From NCBI GenBank assembly GCA_963680875.1, contig OY804578.1, positions 98,609,689 through 98,673,688 of the forward strand: DNA of 64,000 bases, in the 5' to 3' direction. The translations under genes and the position numbers were made by a program. Within the stretch, counting starts at the first letter, position 1; each line of letters begins with the position of its first letter. The notes beneath the pieces were generated by a model that did not search any database, was not told the origin of the DNA, and saw only the letters and a list, made by a program, of their open reading frames with translations. This stretch comes from Bathymodiolus brooksi. Lineage: Eukaryota; Mollusca; Bivalvia; Mytilida; Modiolidae. Shown piece by piece: positions 23,457 through 35,333 of this stretch.

Positions 23457-24179
23457 GTTTTCCTCCTCTTACTTAAAGGGATATAGTCTACCAGCTGCGT
23501 AATTTTTTCATACCCAAAATTATTGTCGATTTCCGTACTGACCTTCATAAAATGAAGATTAACACCGAGTTATGTTGCAAAAGATACGATTTTTTGACAA
23601 AAAAGACCCAAAAAAGAATTATTGTCCGGATGACAATATTCAAATCTATTCATGTGGCCTTCTATGCGAACACGTCTTGAGCATGCGCACTGTTTAGAAA
23701 CAATAAACAACATGTGGTTCTTGGGCAAAAGAGAAACTGTCAACGCGTGGAAGAAAGCGGACTTTGACGGATTCAGAGATAAAGAGGAATAGAAGTGAAG
23801 TATCTTCCAAATGGAACAAATGCAGGATATATGTAGGGGATCAGTTGGACCGTTGCCGTTGGATGGAGCGAACTCAAGGAAGTGCTTGATTATTGTTGTG
23901 CCGAGCATGTTGCCTTCTTTTCTCAATCGTTTTTCATATTTTATGAATTTATGATGATGCCTATGATCATTTTCGGTAGATATTAATCAATATATTTAAT
24001 TTTGCATCTGGCATCAGCAAATTATTGTCAATGAGTAGCATAAAACGGCCGTATTTGCGAGGTAAACAAACACAAATTTTAAGAGGCCAGCAAAGGGGAA
24101 ATGGGAGTGCAAAAATGATATCAATGACAATGCAGTTTATTATTATCAATTTAAAAAGAAATATTGAATCAATTCATTT

Positions 24180-26060
24180 TTAATGCAAGAATTAAAACTG
24201 TACATGGCTTAATGAAAACCCTATAAAGTTCTTTTTATTCAAGCAAATTTATTTCTTTGATATACAACATATAATTAGGCTTTTAATTTTATCAAATTTC
24301 AACAACTTGGACAAGAAACTTAGTTTTGGGAACCAAAAGTATATACCTTACTTTCTGCGAATTATCACTATAATGGAAAATCAGTATGTATTTTTCAAAT
24401 AAAAGCTTTCTATTTAAAGAAGCTTCATTTCAATTGCACTTTTAGTTTGGATCCTGTAAGTATAATATATAATTATAAACAAGGTTTTGAAGAAATGATA
24501 TGAATATCCATTGAAATTTTCAAGTTTCAGAACTTTTTTTATATATGACTACAAAATTTTACTGAAAATTTCAGAAATGTCCTAAAATGCATATTTTAGA
24601 CCATGGCTAAATGAAAATCATTTTAATTCCTTTATGCAAACAAGTTCATATCTTGGGTACTGGAAATACATTACATAAATAAGGTTAAAAGTACTTTCAA
24701 CAAGTTTGAACATAACACTTTGTTATGGGAGCCAAAATTATATCTTCCTGTCTGTGAATTATCACCAACACCATAGTGGAAAATCTGTATGTATCTTTTA
24801 TATAAAAAGCTTTCCATTTAAATAAGTGTCATTTCAGTAGCATTTTTAGTTTGGATCCTGTAAGTATGATACATAAACAAGGTTTTTAAAAAATAATATG
24901 AAGATCCATAGAAATTTGCAAGTTTCAGAAACTTTTCTATATATGTGACTATAAAATTTTACTGAAATGTCCTGAACTGCATATTTTAGACTATGGCTAA
25001 ATGAAAATCATTTTCAATTTCCTTATGCAAACCAAGTTTATTTCTTGACTATTCTAAAAACATTACATTAACTAGTTTTTTACTACATTTCAACAATTTT
25101 GGACATAATTTTTAGTTCAGGGAGCCAAAATTATACTTTACTATCTTAGAATTATCAACATAGACATGATAGAGGGAAATCAATATGTATTTTTCATATA
25201 AAGGCTTTCTATTTAAAGAATTGTCATTTGAACTGCTTTTTATCCCCTCGCCAACGAAGTTGCGAAGGGATATAGTAACGCTACCGTCCGTCCGTCAGTC
25301 ACATCCTTGTGAACACTCTAGAATCAACATCCTTCAATGGATTTTGACCAAACGTGGTACATACTTAGTCCTTAAGAGAATTTGAAACCCTATTGATTTT
25401 CAAGGTCACAGGGTCAAATTTTTACTGCGTAACATCCTTGTGAACACTCTAGAATCAACATCCTTCAATGGATTTTGACCAAACTTGGTACATACTTAGT
25501 CCTTAAGAGAATCTGGAACCCTATTGATTTTCAAGGTCGTATGTCAAAGATCAAGGTCACAGGCTAAAATTTTTACTGCATAACATCCTTGTGAACACTA
25601 GAATCAACATCCTTCAATGGATTTTTGACAAAACTTGGTACATACTTTGTCCTTAAGATAGCCGAAACCCTATTGATTTTCAAGGTCATAGCCTTATAGG
25701 TCAACGGTCAAGATAACCGGGTCAAAATTTTACCGCGTAACATCCTTGTGAACACTCTAGAATCAACATCCTTCAATGAATTTTGACCAAACTTGGTACA
25801 TACTTAGTCCTTAAGAGAATCTGGAACCCTATTGATTTTCAAAGTCAAAGGTCAAGGTCACCAGGTCAAATTTTTAGGCGAGGGGATACCCCATGCTTTG
25901 CCCTTGTTTAGTTTGGATCTTGTAAGTATGATTTATAAACAAGATTTTTAAGAAATAATGTGAAGATCCATAGCAATTTGCATGTTTCACAGTGTGTGAA
26001 TTTAACAGTAGACCAATGGCCCATGTCTGTGTTAAAATCATGCAGGTTTTTGTAAAATTG
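24180..26060. repeat. ~400-bp tandem repeat in gene A intron 1 (copy 1)
   Basis: The phrase tagtttggatc[c/t]tgtaagtat recurs at about 24442, 24847 and 25909 with matching flanks (catggctaaatgaaaatc, gggagccaaaattat). The period is ~400 bp once the 0.67-kb insertion at 25241-25908 is removed. About four diverged units. The same array is in copy 2 (about 31250-32980). Confidence 0.8.
25241..25908 (+). mobile_element. Helentron/pearl-like repeat with tandem core (copy 1)
   Basis: Begins TATCCCCTCGCC, then a small hairpin and a GTCCGTCCGTC run, four ~150-bp core units (each with 'catccttgtgaacactctag'), and ends GGCGAGGGGATA...CCCTTGT. Inverted sub-terminal repeats, a GTCC microsatellite and tandem cores are the known layout of molluscan 'pearl' and Helentron-derived elements. 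It sits between two T's of the ~400-bp repeat, whose other units supply the empty site. Confidence 0.7.
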
Positions 26061-26925
26061 TCTAAATTTTTTAGGCAAATTACTACAAAAACTGGTAATT
26101 TCAGACAAATGTGATTTTGTAGTGATTGATATTTGTACTTTTTATTTAGATATTCTGACCAAGGTAATTCTAGAGTAGAAGAAATGAGCAGCCATCACAT
26201 TTCAACGAAACGGATGAAACTGGAGAAATCAAGTTCATTTGTGAACCCATTTGAGTATGTTCATTTTGTTAAAGATTAGACATACATGTATTCTACATTA
26301 TGTTTATAGGTAACATTGTCAATATTGTTCAACACAGTCACTTGTACAACAGTTTCCCATTAATTATTGTGGCTTGCATAGTGATACTACTAGTAGCTAA
26401 ATTATATAGGGATCATGTTGGCTTCTGCGTCATCGTTACATTTTCATCAATCCACAAGCTGAAATGGCCAGTCCTCCTTAGCTACTTACGGGAATGAAAC
26501 CAAACTGGGACAGAATTGACGCACGTCTGGCGCACCAAATTTTTTCCTGGAACTTTGATGTAATTTTGTCTCTTTATATTGGGTTGTGTAGATGTGTGCT
26601 GGATAGATGTATATAGATTTAATATTATTTTGAAAAGCTTTTTCGTTATACAGCTGCACATCAGAACCATATAGCAAAATTTGTTTCGATATTATACACA
26701 TACACTGTAATAAACAATTATTTTTTATTCTTACAGTCTCTCAATAGATATTACTGAAGAGGGCAGTGATGTTGGTGATGATTCTGACGATGGAGATTTT
26801 GAACCTAGCCTCAACTTCACTCTAAGGTTTGTCATGTTAATTTCATGTTTCAGTTGTAACTTACATACTTGAAATTTTGTCCTAATAACAGAACCATGCA
26901 TGATCATATGTCATAGGAGCTTTAT

Positions 26926-27300
26926 TATACCCCCCACTCCACTGGAAAGGGGGGGTATACTGTTTTACCTCTGTCCGTCCGTTTGTCCCAAGATGTTCAT
27001 AACATTTTTCTCAGTAATTATTTATGGCAGCAATCTGATATTTGATCATAGGCTTCAGAAGGGTCAATCGAAAGTCGCAAACCCGCTGCGCTGTCCATGG
27101 TCAAGTCTGGTAGAAGTCCCATCCGATGAAGGGAAAGACATCAACAACAAATGAAGATCAGGTCTGATTTGGGTAACAGACACCCTGTAACCATTGACCA
27201 GCTCGTGATGCCTGCCGTAGAACTTCTTGAGGGATGACCACAACCTAAAATCTGTCTACAAATCACTCAAATCCTTCATAAAGTGGACTTGTAATGATAT
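26926..27300 (+). mobile_element. Hairpin-GTCC repeat and possible pol remnant (copy 1)
   Basis: Starts with a GC hairpin (atacccccc...ggggggtat) and CTGTCCGTCCG, as at 29359. From about 27060 to 27290 the minus strand can be read as a fragment with KKFYGRHHELVN-like and GYRVSVTQIRPDLH words, which may be a retroelement polyprotein remnant; this second call is weak. Lies in gene A intron 3. Confidence 0.45.
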
Positions 27301-27857
27301 GTTTAGTTGCTCATTCACTATACATTCGAGATATTCATCTTGAATTGAAAGTTAGGGCTCCATAGATCATAATCTCTATTGTTTTATTCTTGTGAATTAC
27401 ATTGTATGTATTTTTCTACTTCAGATGGCAGAGAAGTTACAACAAAAAGACAGCTAGATGGTCTGTGCAGCCTGTTAAAGCTGACAAGTCATATTCCTAT
27501 GTTCCAAGACTATTAAGGGTCATCATTTGTATGAGACTACAAGATAATGAAGGAATGAATTAACGTGTGCAGTTGGAAGTAGATGATCCCAGAAGAATCT
27601 CGGTCCATCTTGCACCAATTCCACAACCTCCAACTCGGGATGATATTGTAGCATCTCCGAAATCCAGATTTGAAGACCAAGACAAAACAATTGACTATAT
27701 TGTCGCATAAAATAAATTTAGATTGTCACTCTTTGTTTTTCCTGGTCTGACAGAAGTTCTGCACATTTAGAGCAGAAAAGTACCCAAGTCAGGATAATGG
27801 GCATTACAAATTGTCCAATGCACAATAATGATAACACTCAGTGTGTTGGTCTAGTTA

Positions 27858-28245
27858 GTACAAACCAGGACAACTTTTTAGGACCTCACAAGAAACATCT
27901 CTGCCAAGTTTGGTTAAATTCTGTTCGGCTGTTCTCAAGAAGAAGATGAAAATGTTGTTTCCCATAGGGTTTCAATGCAAATTTTGACCTCCGCTGGTGG
28001 CCATTCTGAATTTTCAAATGGTGCAAACAGTAACAACACATGTTAAAGACATTCATAGGAACATATATACCAGATTTCAATTCAATCCCTTCAGCGGTTC
28101 TTGAGAAGAAGTTTCTTGAAAATCGACCAATCAGAATTTTCAAAGTCACATGGTGGCCATGTTTTTTGACGAATCTGCACATGAGTAACAATTCTTGTGC
28201 AGGACCTCATAGAAAACATCTCTGCCAAGTTTGGTTTTGAATTAT
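27858..28245. repeat. Core fragment of a hairpin-GTCC type repeat (copy 1)
   Basis: Two imperfect units sharing 'aaacatctctgccaagtttg' and 'gaattttcaaa'. Text of this kind forms the cores of pearl-like elements. Copy 2 (34758-35005) lacks ~170 bp of it. Confidence 0.5.
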
Positions 28246-28400
28246 ATAAAAGACTGTCAGTCCATTTTAGAAGAAGTTGTCAGTGCTGATAGAACAAAAA
28301 ATGATAATAAGATGGCAAAACTTTCAAATTAAATTTACAATTCCAACTGACCAACTTGTGAAATTAACAACTCATTAGGGTTGATTTATTTTTTATTTTT

Positions 28401-28532
28401 GGTGTTTTAACGCCACTTTCAGCAATATTTCAGCTATATCATGGCGACCAGTTTTAGTGGTGGAGGAAGCCAGAGTACCCAGACAACCACCGACCATAGG
28501 GAAGCAAGTGGTAAACTTTATCATTAGGGTAT
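28401..28532 (-). repeat. SINE family A 3' half (copy 1)
   Basis: Tail and middle only. The same truncated SINE is at 35165-35287, so it was present before the element duplicated. Confidence 0.85.
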
Positions 28533-28567
28533 ATGGGATAAAATACAAAATATTTCATGAACAAGTT

Positions 28568-30345
28568 TTAATTAAATCGTCTAGGAATGAAACCCTTGTA
28601 TTGTCCATATAGATCAGGATATTTGTCCCTAATTTTCCAAGTACAACAGCTTGGGATCACACGTCTGACCCCAGCTCCAAGTCGGCCATGTGCCCAAATG
28701 GTATACTGGCGGTAGGCTGCATACCTATTGGATCTGTTGTAATCCTCGTCATGGGACATTACTACAAGTTCCTCTCGAAACATTCTAGCAACCCCCAACA
28801 CTTCCTCATCAAGGACAATCCGATCAAAGTCCTGTAATAAAGACAAGAGATTTAATAAAAACAGTAAAGACAGATGGTTATACATTCATCTAGAAAAATG
28901 AGCTTTATTTAAAAAAGACATATAATTCATTATAAGTGAAATAGTTTGCACAAATTCAGTTTAGAGAAATAAAAAAAAGTCTTTATTTTGGAAGGAAAGA
29001 TTTTCTCGTGGGACTTTCTTATGACCACAGTTTTATTTCGTTTTTTTGTTGGTATATGGGAGAACCATTTTGGTCTTGCAAATTTTTTTTTTATCAATTT
29101 ACCCCTCAAGCTATTCAATTTTAATTTTATGGTTTTTTTCCTAAAAATTATTTTGATTCTGAATCTTGAAGAAAAAAATTTGGCTGGACAGGAGAAAAAA
29201 ATATATTCCGACTTGACATTTTCACAGTATAATCATATACTTGCCATTTTCACAGTATAATCGTATACAAAATTTTGAAGAAAAAAAATTATTCCAGCAC
29301 TTCGCCAATCCAATTAAAATTAGATCTACGCACTTGCTCCCTATTTTAGATCTAATTATACCCCCGCTCCCCGAAGGGGGAGGGGGGTATACTGTTTTAC
29401 CTCTGTCCGTTCGTCCTTCCAAAATATTTTTCGTCACATTTTTCAACTATTGATGGCAGAAATCTGATATTTGGTCACAAGCTTCACATAGGTATGCCAT
29501 ATCGTGGGAAGCGTTTTTGGAACCATCAGATTCCTACTTCCTGTTTGCCGACTTAGTTGGTTTTTATCCACATTGAACATATATGCACATTTTTCTCAAC
29601 AACTATTGATGGCAGAAATCTGGTATTTGGTCACAAGCTTCATATAGGTACCCCATATCATGGGAAGTGGCAGGGGTATCATAAGTGAGCATTAGATCAC
29701 AGTTCACCTTGTTTTAATTAGATTGGCACTTCGCCGGAAAATAAGAAAATATGATTTCTGTGCAGTCTGAAAAAAAACATTTCTACGTGACATAGTCCTC
29801 TTCAAGGTAAATGGTCAGTCCCATATTATTTTGCAGCAACTGTCTTGTGGAACTAGAAGTAAGGTCTCTTTTGTTTCTAATCCAGCCCAAATTTCTCTGA
29901 AACATTCCAGTCAATTAACAAATAAAACAACACTGGCTACGTCATTCGTTTTCATCAGACATGTATTTCACTGTGTTCTACATGTATGTCTCTGTTTTCA
30001 TATTGTCGGTAAACTGGCTAAAATAAATTATTTTAACACGTGTATCAAAATCTCGGGGAACAACTTCATAACTTATAAGAAGAAAAAAACTAATTTAGTT
30101 ATTTTTAACGCCGGCAAAAATTTCCGATCGAAAATACGTAGTTGAGCTTGTCCCCATAGGGTGCCTCCTGGCATGTTTTCAATGGTTATCGTGGAAATAT
30201 CGGCTGAATCTGTTAAGGCATGTAGTTTTCATCAAAGAAAATCTATTCCTGATACAGAAATTATTTATTCTACGTCTTTTAGATACAATCGGTTCGCAAA
30301 TAGCTTTTTTCCTCAACTTTTATAGAAACTTACCTCAATATCCAT
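28568..30345 (-). CDS. Gene B, copy 1: P2X7 ballast-domain protein (2 exons)
   Basis: Minus strand. Exon 1 is 30334-30345 (MDIE), donor GTAAGT, with its 5' end at an acceptor beyond 30363, so a UTR exon may precede it. Exon 2 is 28568-28831 after acceptor TTTATTACAG, phase 0. The ~91-aa product contains [18 protein letters not shown], then [18 protein letters not shown] and [14 protein letters not shown]. This is the core of the C-terminal cytoplasmic 'ballast' domain of P2X7 receptors (Cys-rich, zinc-binding in the known rat P2X7 structure). There is no ion-channel part. Stand-alone or otherwise fused ballast domains are known in invertebrates. The frame is intact, and copy 2 differs mainly by a few substitutions. 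Function in the element is unknown. Confidence 0.78.
29359..29715 (+). mobile_element. Hairpin-GTCC repeat with two cores (copy 1)
   Basis: Hairpin (tacccccgctccccgaaggg), CTGTCCGTTCGTCC, then two core units sharing 'ttgatggcagaaatctg' and ending near 'gttcaccttgttttaatt'. Same element at 37840-38190. It lies in the gene B intron. Confidence 0.6.
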
Positions 30346-30500
30346 GCTGCAGCATCCGGGCTACTGACATAAAAATAGATAAATAAATAGAGTTGGCCTC
30401 GCCCAGGTCAGTGCATAATTAATTAGCTTCCGGTAACGATGGTCAGCTTTTTTAGTCGAAAAAACAACGTTTCGGAGCGTATTCATCAATAATTCGGTGT

Positions 30501-30585
30501 TTAATCTTCAGGGATATTGTCTACCAGCTGCGTAGGTATTTTTTCATACCCAAAATTAAAGGGATATTGTCTACCAGCTGCGTAA
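30501..30585. other. Junction of the two TIR elements
   Basis: Copy 1's right terminal repeat stops at 30510 (...TTTAATCTTCA). Next comes a 50-bp piece of a left terminal repeat (30511-30560, with a 4-bp insertion), then TTAA (30558-30561) and the full left terminal repeat of copy 2 from 30562. Two left-end starts thus lie in tandem in place of a right end. Confidence 0.85.
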
Positions 30586-31249
30586 TTTTTTCATACCCAA
30601 AATTATTGTCGATTTCCGTACTGACCTTCATAAAATGAAGATTAACACCGAGTTATGTTGCAAAAGATACGAAAAAGACCCAAAACTATCGTTATCAGAA
30701 TTATTGTCCGGATGACAATATTCAAATCTGTTCATATGGCCTTCTATGCGAACACGTCTTGAGCATGCGCACTGTTTAGAAACAATAAACAACATGTGGT
30801 TCTTGGGCAAAAGAGAAACTGTCAACGCGTGGAAGAAAGCGGACTTTGACGGATTCAGAGATAAAGAGGAATAGAATTGAAGTATCTTCCAAATGGAACA
30901 AATGCAGGATATATGTAGGGGATCAGTTGGACCGTTGCCGTTGGATGGAGCGAACTCAAGGAAGTGCTTGATTATTGTTGATAGGTAAGCCGAGCATGTT
31001 GCCTTCTTTTCTCAATGGTTTTTCATATTTTATGAATTTATGATGATGCCTATGATCATTTTCGGTAGATATTAATCAATATATGTAATTTTGCACCTGG
31101 CAACAGCAAATTATTGTCAATGAGTAGCATAAAACGGCCGTATTTGCGAGGTAAACAAACACAAATTTTAAGAGGCCAGCAAAGGGGAAATGGGAGTGCA
31201 AAAATGATATCAATGACAATGCAGTTTATTATTATCAATTTAAAAAAAA

Positions 31250-32980
31250 ATATCGAATCAATTCATTTTTAATGCAAGAATTAAAACTGTACATGGCTTA
31301 ATGAAAACCCTATAAAGTTCTTTTTATTCAAGCAAATTTATTTCTTTGATATAATTAGGCTTTTAATTTTATCAAATTTCAACAACTTGGACATGAAACT
31401 TAGTTTTGGGAACCAAAAGTATATACCTTACTTTCTGCGAATTATCACTATAATGGAAAATCAGTATGTATTTTTCAAATAAAAGCTTTCTATTTAAAGA
31501 AGCTTCAATTCAATTGCACTTTTAGTTTGGATCCTGTAAGTATAATATATAATTATAAACAAGGTTTTGAAGAAATGATATGAATATCCATTGAAATTTT
31601 CAAGTTTCAGAACTTTTTTTATATATAACTACAAAATGTCCTAAAATGCATATTTTAGACCATGGCTAAATGAAAATCATTTTCAATTCCTTTATGCAAA
31701 CAAGTTTATATCTTGGGTACTGGAAATACATTACATAAATAAGGTTAAAAGTACTTTTCAATAAGTTTGAACATAACACTTTGTTATGGGAGCCAAAATT
31801 ATATCTTCCTGTCTGTGAATTATCACCATAGTGGAAAATCAGTATGTATCTTTTATATAAAAAGCTTTCCATTTAAATAAGTGTCATTTCAGTAGCATTT
31901 TTAGTTTGGATCCTGTAAGTATGATACATAAACAAGGTTTTTAAAAAATAATATGAAGATCCATAGAAATTTGCAAGTTTCAGAAAATTTTCTATATATG
32001 TGACTATAAAATTTTACTGAAATGTCCTGAACTGCATATTTTAGACTATGACTAAATGAAAATCGTTTTCAATTTCCTTATGCAAACCAAGTTTATTTCT
32101 TGACTATTCTAAAAACATTACATTAACTAGTTTTTTACTACATTTCAACAATTTTGGACATAATTTTTAGTTCAGGGAGCCAAAATTATACTTTACTATC
32201 TTAGAATTATCAACATAGACATGATAGAGGGAAATCAATATGTATTTTTCATATAAAGGCTTTCTATTTAAAGAATTGTCATTTGAACTGCTTTTTATCC
32301 CCTCGCCAACGAAGTTGCCAAGGGATATAGTAACGCTACCGTCCATCCGTCACATCCTTGTGAACACTCTAGAATCAACATCCTTCAATGGATTTTGACC
32401 AAACTTGGTACATACTTAGTCCTTAAGAGAATCTGGAACCCTATTGATTTTCAAGGTTGTATGTCAAAGATCAAGGTCACAGGCTAAAATTTTTACCGCA
32501 TAACATCCTTGTGAACACTAGAATCAACATCCTTCAATGGATTTTTGACAAAACTTGGTACATACTTAGTCCTTAAGATACCGAAACCTTATTGATTTTC
32601 AAGGTCATAGTCTTATAGGTCAAAGGTCAAGATAACCGGGTCAAAATTTTACCACGTAATATCCTTGTGAACACTCTAGAATCAACATCCTTCAATGGAT
32701 TTTGACCAAACTTGGTACATACTTAGTCCTTAAGAGAATCTGGAACCCTATTGATTTTCAAAGTCAAAGGTCAAGGTCACCGGGTAAAATTTTTAGGCAA
32801 GGGGATACGCCACGCTTTGCCCTTGTTTAGTTTGGATCTTGTAAGTATGATTTATAAACAAGATTTATAAGAAATAATGTGAAGATCCATAGCAATTTGC
32901 ATGTTTCACAGTGTGTGAATTGAACAGTAGACCGATGGCCCATGTCTGTGTTAAAATCATGCAGGTTTTTGTAAAATTAT
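31250..32980. repeat. ~400-bp tandem repeat in gene A intron 1 (copy 2)
   Basis: Same as 24180-26060, with small indels, and interrupted by the repeat at 32296-32828. Confidence 0.8.
32296..32828 (+). mobile_element. Helentron/pearl-like repeat (copy 2, three cores)
   Basis: Same ends as 25241-25908 but three core units instead of four. Core number therefore changed by unequal exchange or slippage after duplication. Confidence 0.7.
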
Positions 32981-33841
32981 CTAAATTTTTTAGGTTCAAA
33001 AAGTACTACAAAAACTGGTAATTTCAGACAAATGTGATTTTGTAGTGATTGATATTTGTACTTTTGATTTAGATATTCTGACCAAGGTAATTCTAGAGTA
33101 GAAGAAATGAGCAGCCATCACATTTCAACGAAACGGATGAAACTGGAGAAATCGAGTTCATTTGTGAACCCATTTGAGTATGTTCATTTTGTTAAAGATT
33201 AGACATATTCTACATTATGTTTATAGGTAACATTGTCAATATTGTTCAACACAGTCACTCTATAACAGTTTCCTATTAATTATTGTGGCTTGCATAGTGA
33301 TACTACTAGTAGCTATATTATATAGGGATCATGTTGGCTTCTGCGTCATCGTTACATTTTCATCAATCCACAAGCTGAAATGGCCAGTCCTCTTTAGCTA
33401 CTTACGGGAATGAAACCAAACTGGGACAGAATTGACTCACGTCTGGCGCACCAAATTTTTTCCTGGAACTTTGATGTAATTGTGTCTCTTTATATTGGGT
33501 TGTGTAGATGTGTGCTGGATACATGTATATAGATTTAATATTATTTTGAAAAGCTTTTTTGTTATACAGCTGCACATCAGAACCATATAGCAAAATTTGT
33601 TTCGATATTATACACATACACTGTAATAAGCAATTATTTTTTATTCTTACAGTCTCTCAATAGATATTACTGAAGAGGGCAGTAATGTTGGTGATGATTC
33701 TGACGATGGAGATTTTGAACCTAGCCTCAACTTCACTCTAAGGTTTGTCATGTTAATTTCATATGTTTCAGTTGTAACTTACATACTTGAAATTTTGTCC
33801 TAATAACAGAACCATGCATGATCATATGTCATAGGAGCTTT

Positions 33842-34205
33842 ATTATACCCCCACTCCACTGGAAGGGGGAGGGGGTATACTGTTTTACCTCTGTCCATCC
33901 GTTCGTCCCAAGATGTTCATAACATTTTTCTCAGTAATTATTTATGGCAGCAATCTGATATTTGATCATAGGCTTCAGAAGGGTCAATCGAAAGTCGCAA
34001 ACCCGCTGTGTTGTCCATGGTCAAGTCCGGTAGAAGTCCCATCCGATGAAGGGAAAGACATCAACAACAAATGAAGATCAGGTCTGATTTGGGTAACAGA
34101 CACCCTGTAAACCATTGACCAGCTCGTGATGCCTGCCGTAGAACTTCTTGAGGGATGACCACAACCTAAAATCTGTCTACAAATCACTCAAATCCTTCAT
34201 AAAGT
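33842..34205 (+). mobile_element. Hairpin-GTCC repeat and possible pol remnant (copy 2)
   Basis: Equivalent of 26926-27300, in the same intron and orientation. Confidence 0.45.
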
Positions 34206-34757
34206 GGACTTGTAATGATATGTTTAGTTTGTCATTCACTATACATTCGAGATATTCATCTTGAATTGAAAGTTAGGGCTCCATAGATCATAATCTCAAT
34301 TCTATTGTTTTATTCTTGTGAATTACATTGTATGTATTTTTCTACTTCAGGTGGCAGAGAAGTTACAACAAAAAGACAGCTAGATGCTCTGTGCAGCCTG
34401 TTAAAGCTGACAAGTTATATTCCTATGTTCCAATACTATTAAGGGTCATCATTTGTATGAGACTGCAAGATAATGAAGGAATGAATTAACATGTGCAGTT
34501 GGAAGTAGATGATCCCAGAAGAATCTCGGTCCATCTTGCACCAATTCCACAACCTCCAACTCGGGATGATATTGTAGCATCTCAGAAATCCAGATTTGAA
34601 GACCAAGACAAAACAATTGACTATATTGTGGCATAAAATAAATTTAGATTGTCACTCTTTGTTTTTCCTGGTCTAACAGAAGTTATGCACATTTAGAGCA
34701 GAAAAGTACCCAAGTCAGGATAATGGCCATTACAAATTGTCCAATGCACAATAATGA

Positions 34758-35005
34758 TAGCTGGTGGCCATTTTGAATTTTCAAATGGTGCAAACAGTAA
34801 CAACACATGTTAAAGACATTCATAGGAACATATATACCAGATTTCAATTCAATCCCTTCAGCGGTTCTTGAGAAGTTTCTTGAAAATCGACCAATTAGAA
34901 TTTTCAAAGTCACATGGTGGCTATGTTTTTTGACGAATCTGCACAAAAGTAACAACTCTTGTGTTGGACCTCATAGAAAACATCTCTGCCAAGTTTGGTT
35001 TTGAA
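34758..35005. repeat. Core fragment of a hairpin-GTCC type repeat (copy 2)
   Basis: Equivalent of 27858-28245 but with the first unit deleted. Confidence 0.5.
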
Positions 35006-35164
35006 TTATATAAAAGACTGTCAGTCCATTTTAGAAGAAATTGTCAGTGCTGATAGAACAAAAAATAATAATAAGATGGCAAAACTTTCAAATTAAATTT
35101 ACAATTCCAACTGACCAACTTGTGAAATTAACAACTCATTAGGGTTGATTTATTTTTTATTTTT

Positions 35165-35287
35165 GGTGTTTTAACGCCACTTTCAGCAATATTTCAGCTA
35201 TATCATGGCGACCAGTTTTAGTGGTGGAGGAAGCCAGAGTACCCGGACAACCACCGACCATAGGGAAGCAAGTGGTAAACTTTATCA
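35165..35287 (-). repeat. SINE family A 3' half (copy 2)
   Basis: Equivalent of 28401-28532. Confidence 0.85.
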
Positions 35288-35333
35288 TTATAGGGTATAT
35301 GGGATAAAATACAAAATATTTCATGAACAAGTT

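Larger units (their letters stand above)
23811..27710 (+). pseudogene. Gene A, copy 1: NLS-plus-acidic protein, damaged
   Basis: Spliced frame: exon 1 from ATG 23811 (MEQMQDICRGSVGPLPLDG...), exon 2 26150-26254 (YSDQGNSRVEEMSSHHISTK then RMKLEK, an NLS-like basic cluster), exon 3 26737-26826 (DITEEGSDVGDDSDDGDFEP, acidic), exon 4 27425-27563. All internal junctions have AG/GT and matching phases. In this copy the exon 1 donor is destroyed: 8 bases including GTAA are replaced by a single T near 23899. A stop (TAA 27561-27563) is followed in the same frame by 48 open codons ending at TAA 27708-27710 with AATAAA immediately after. An upstream in-frame ATG segment (MWFLGKRETVNAWKKADFDG) is cut off by two stops. 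No family recognised. Confidence 0.65.
23477..30510. mobile_element. TTAA-flanked TIR element carrying a P2X7-domain gene, copy 1
   Basis: The left terminal repeat (23477-23568, starting AGGGATATAGTCTACCAGC) follows TTAA (23473-23476). Inside, in order: gene A (plus, 23811-27710), gene B (minus, 28568-30345), and the inner part of the right terminal repeat. The last ~75 bp of the right repeat are missing at 30510. The body is ~95% or more alike copy 2 by eye. Four older repeats lie inside both copies. TTAA targets occur in piggyBac and Kolobok elements; the purine start and AGGG...CCCT ends fit Kolobok better (inference). No transposase was seen, so it is probably non-autonomous or a captured-gene carrier. 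Confidence 0.8.
30893..34636 (+). pseudogene. Gene A, copy 2: intact splice sites, shared internal stop
   Basis: Exon 1 30893-30984 with donor GTAAGC, exon 2 33073-33177, exon 3 33653-33742, exon 4 from 34351. All phases match, giving a ~140-aa frame to the first stop (34487-34489) and ~190 aa if the in-frame extension to 34634-34636 (followed by AATAAA) is counted. Features: basic cluster TKRMKLEK in exon 2, acidic stretch in exon 3, then RSYNKKTAR. The stop after GMN is in both copies, so it predates the duplication. It is either the real end of a shortened gene or an old lesion. Not recognised as any known family. Confidence 0.6.

Noticed and set aside
23570..23926. 118-residue minus-strand frame in the TIR element
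   Set aside because: It is the antisense of gene A exon 1 and its upstream region, is not kept open in copy 2 and has no splice support.
29831..30145. 104-residue plus-strand frame
   Set aside because: Not open in copy 2 over its full length and antisense to the gene B intron; no family recognised.
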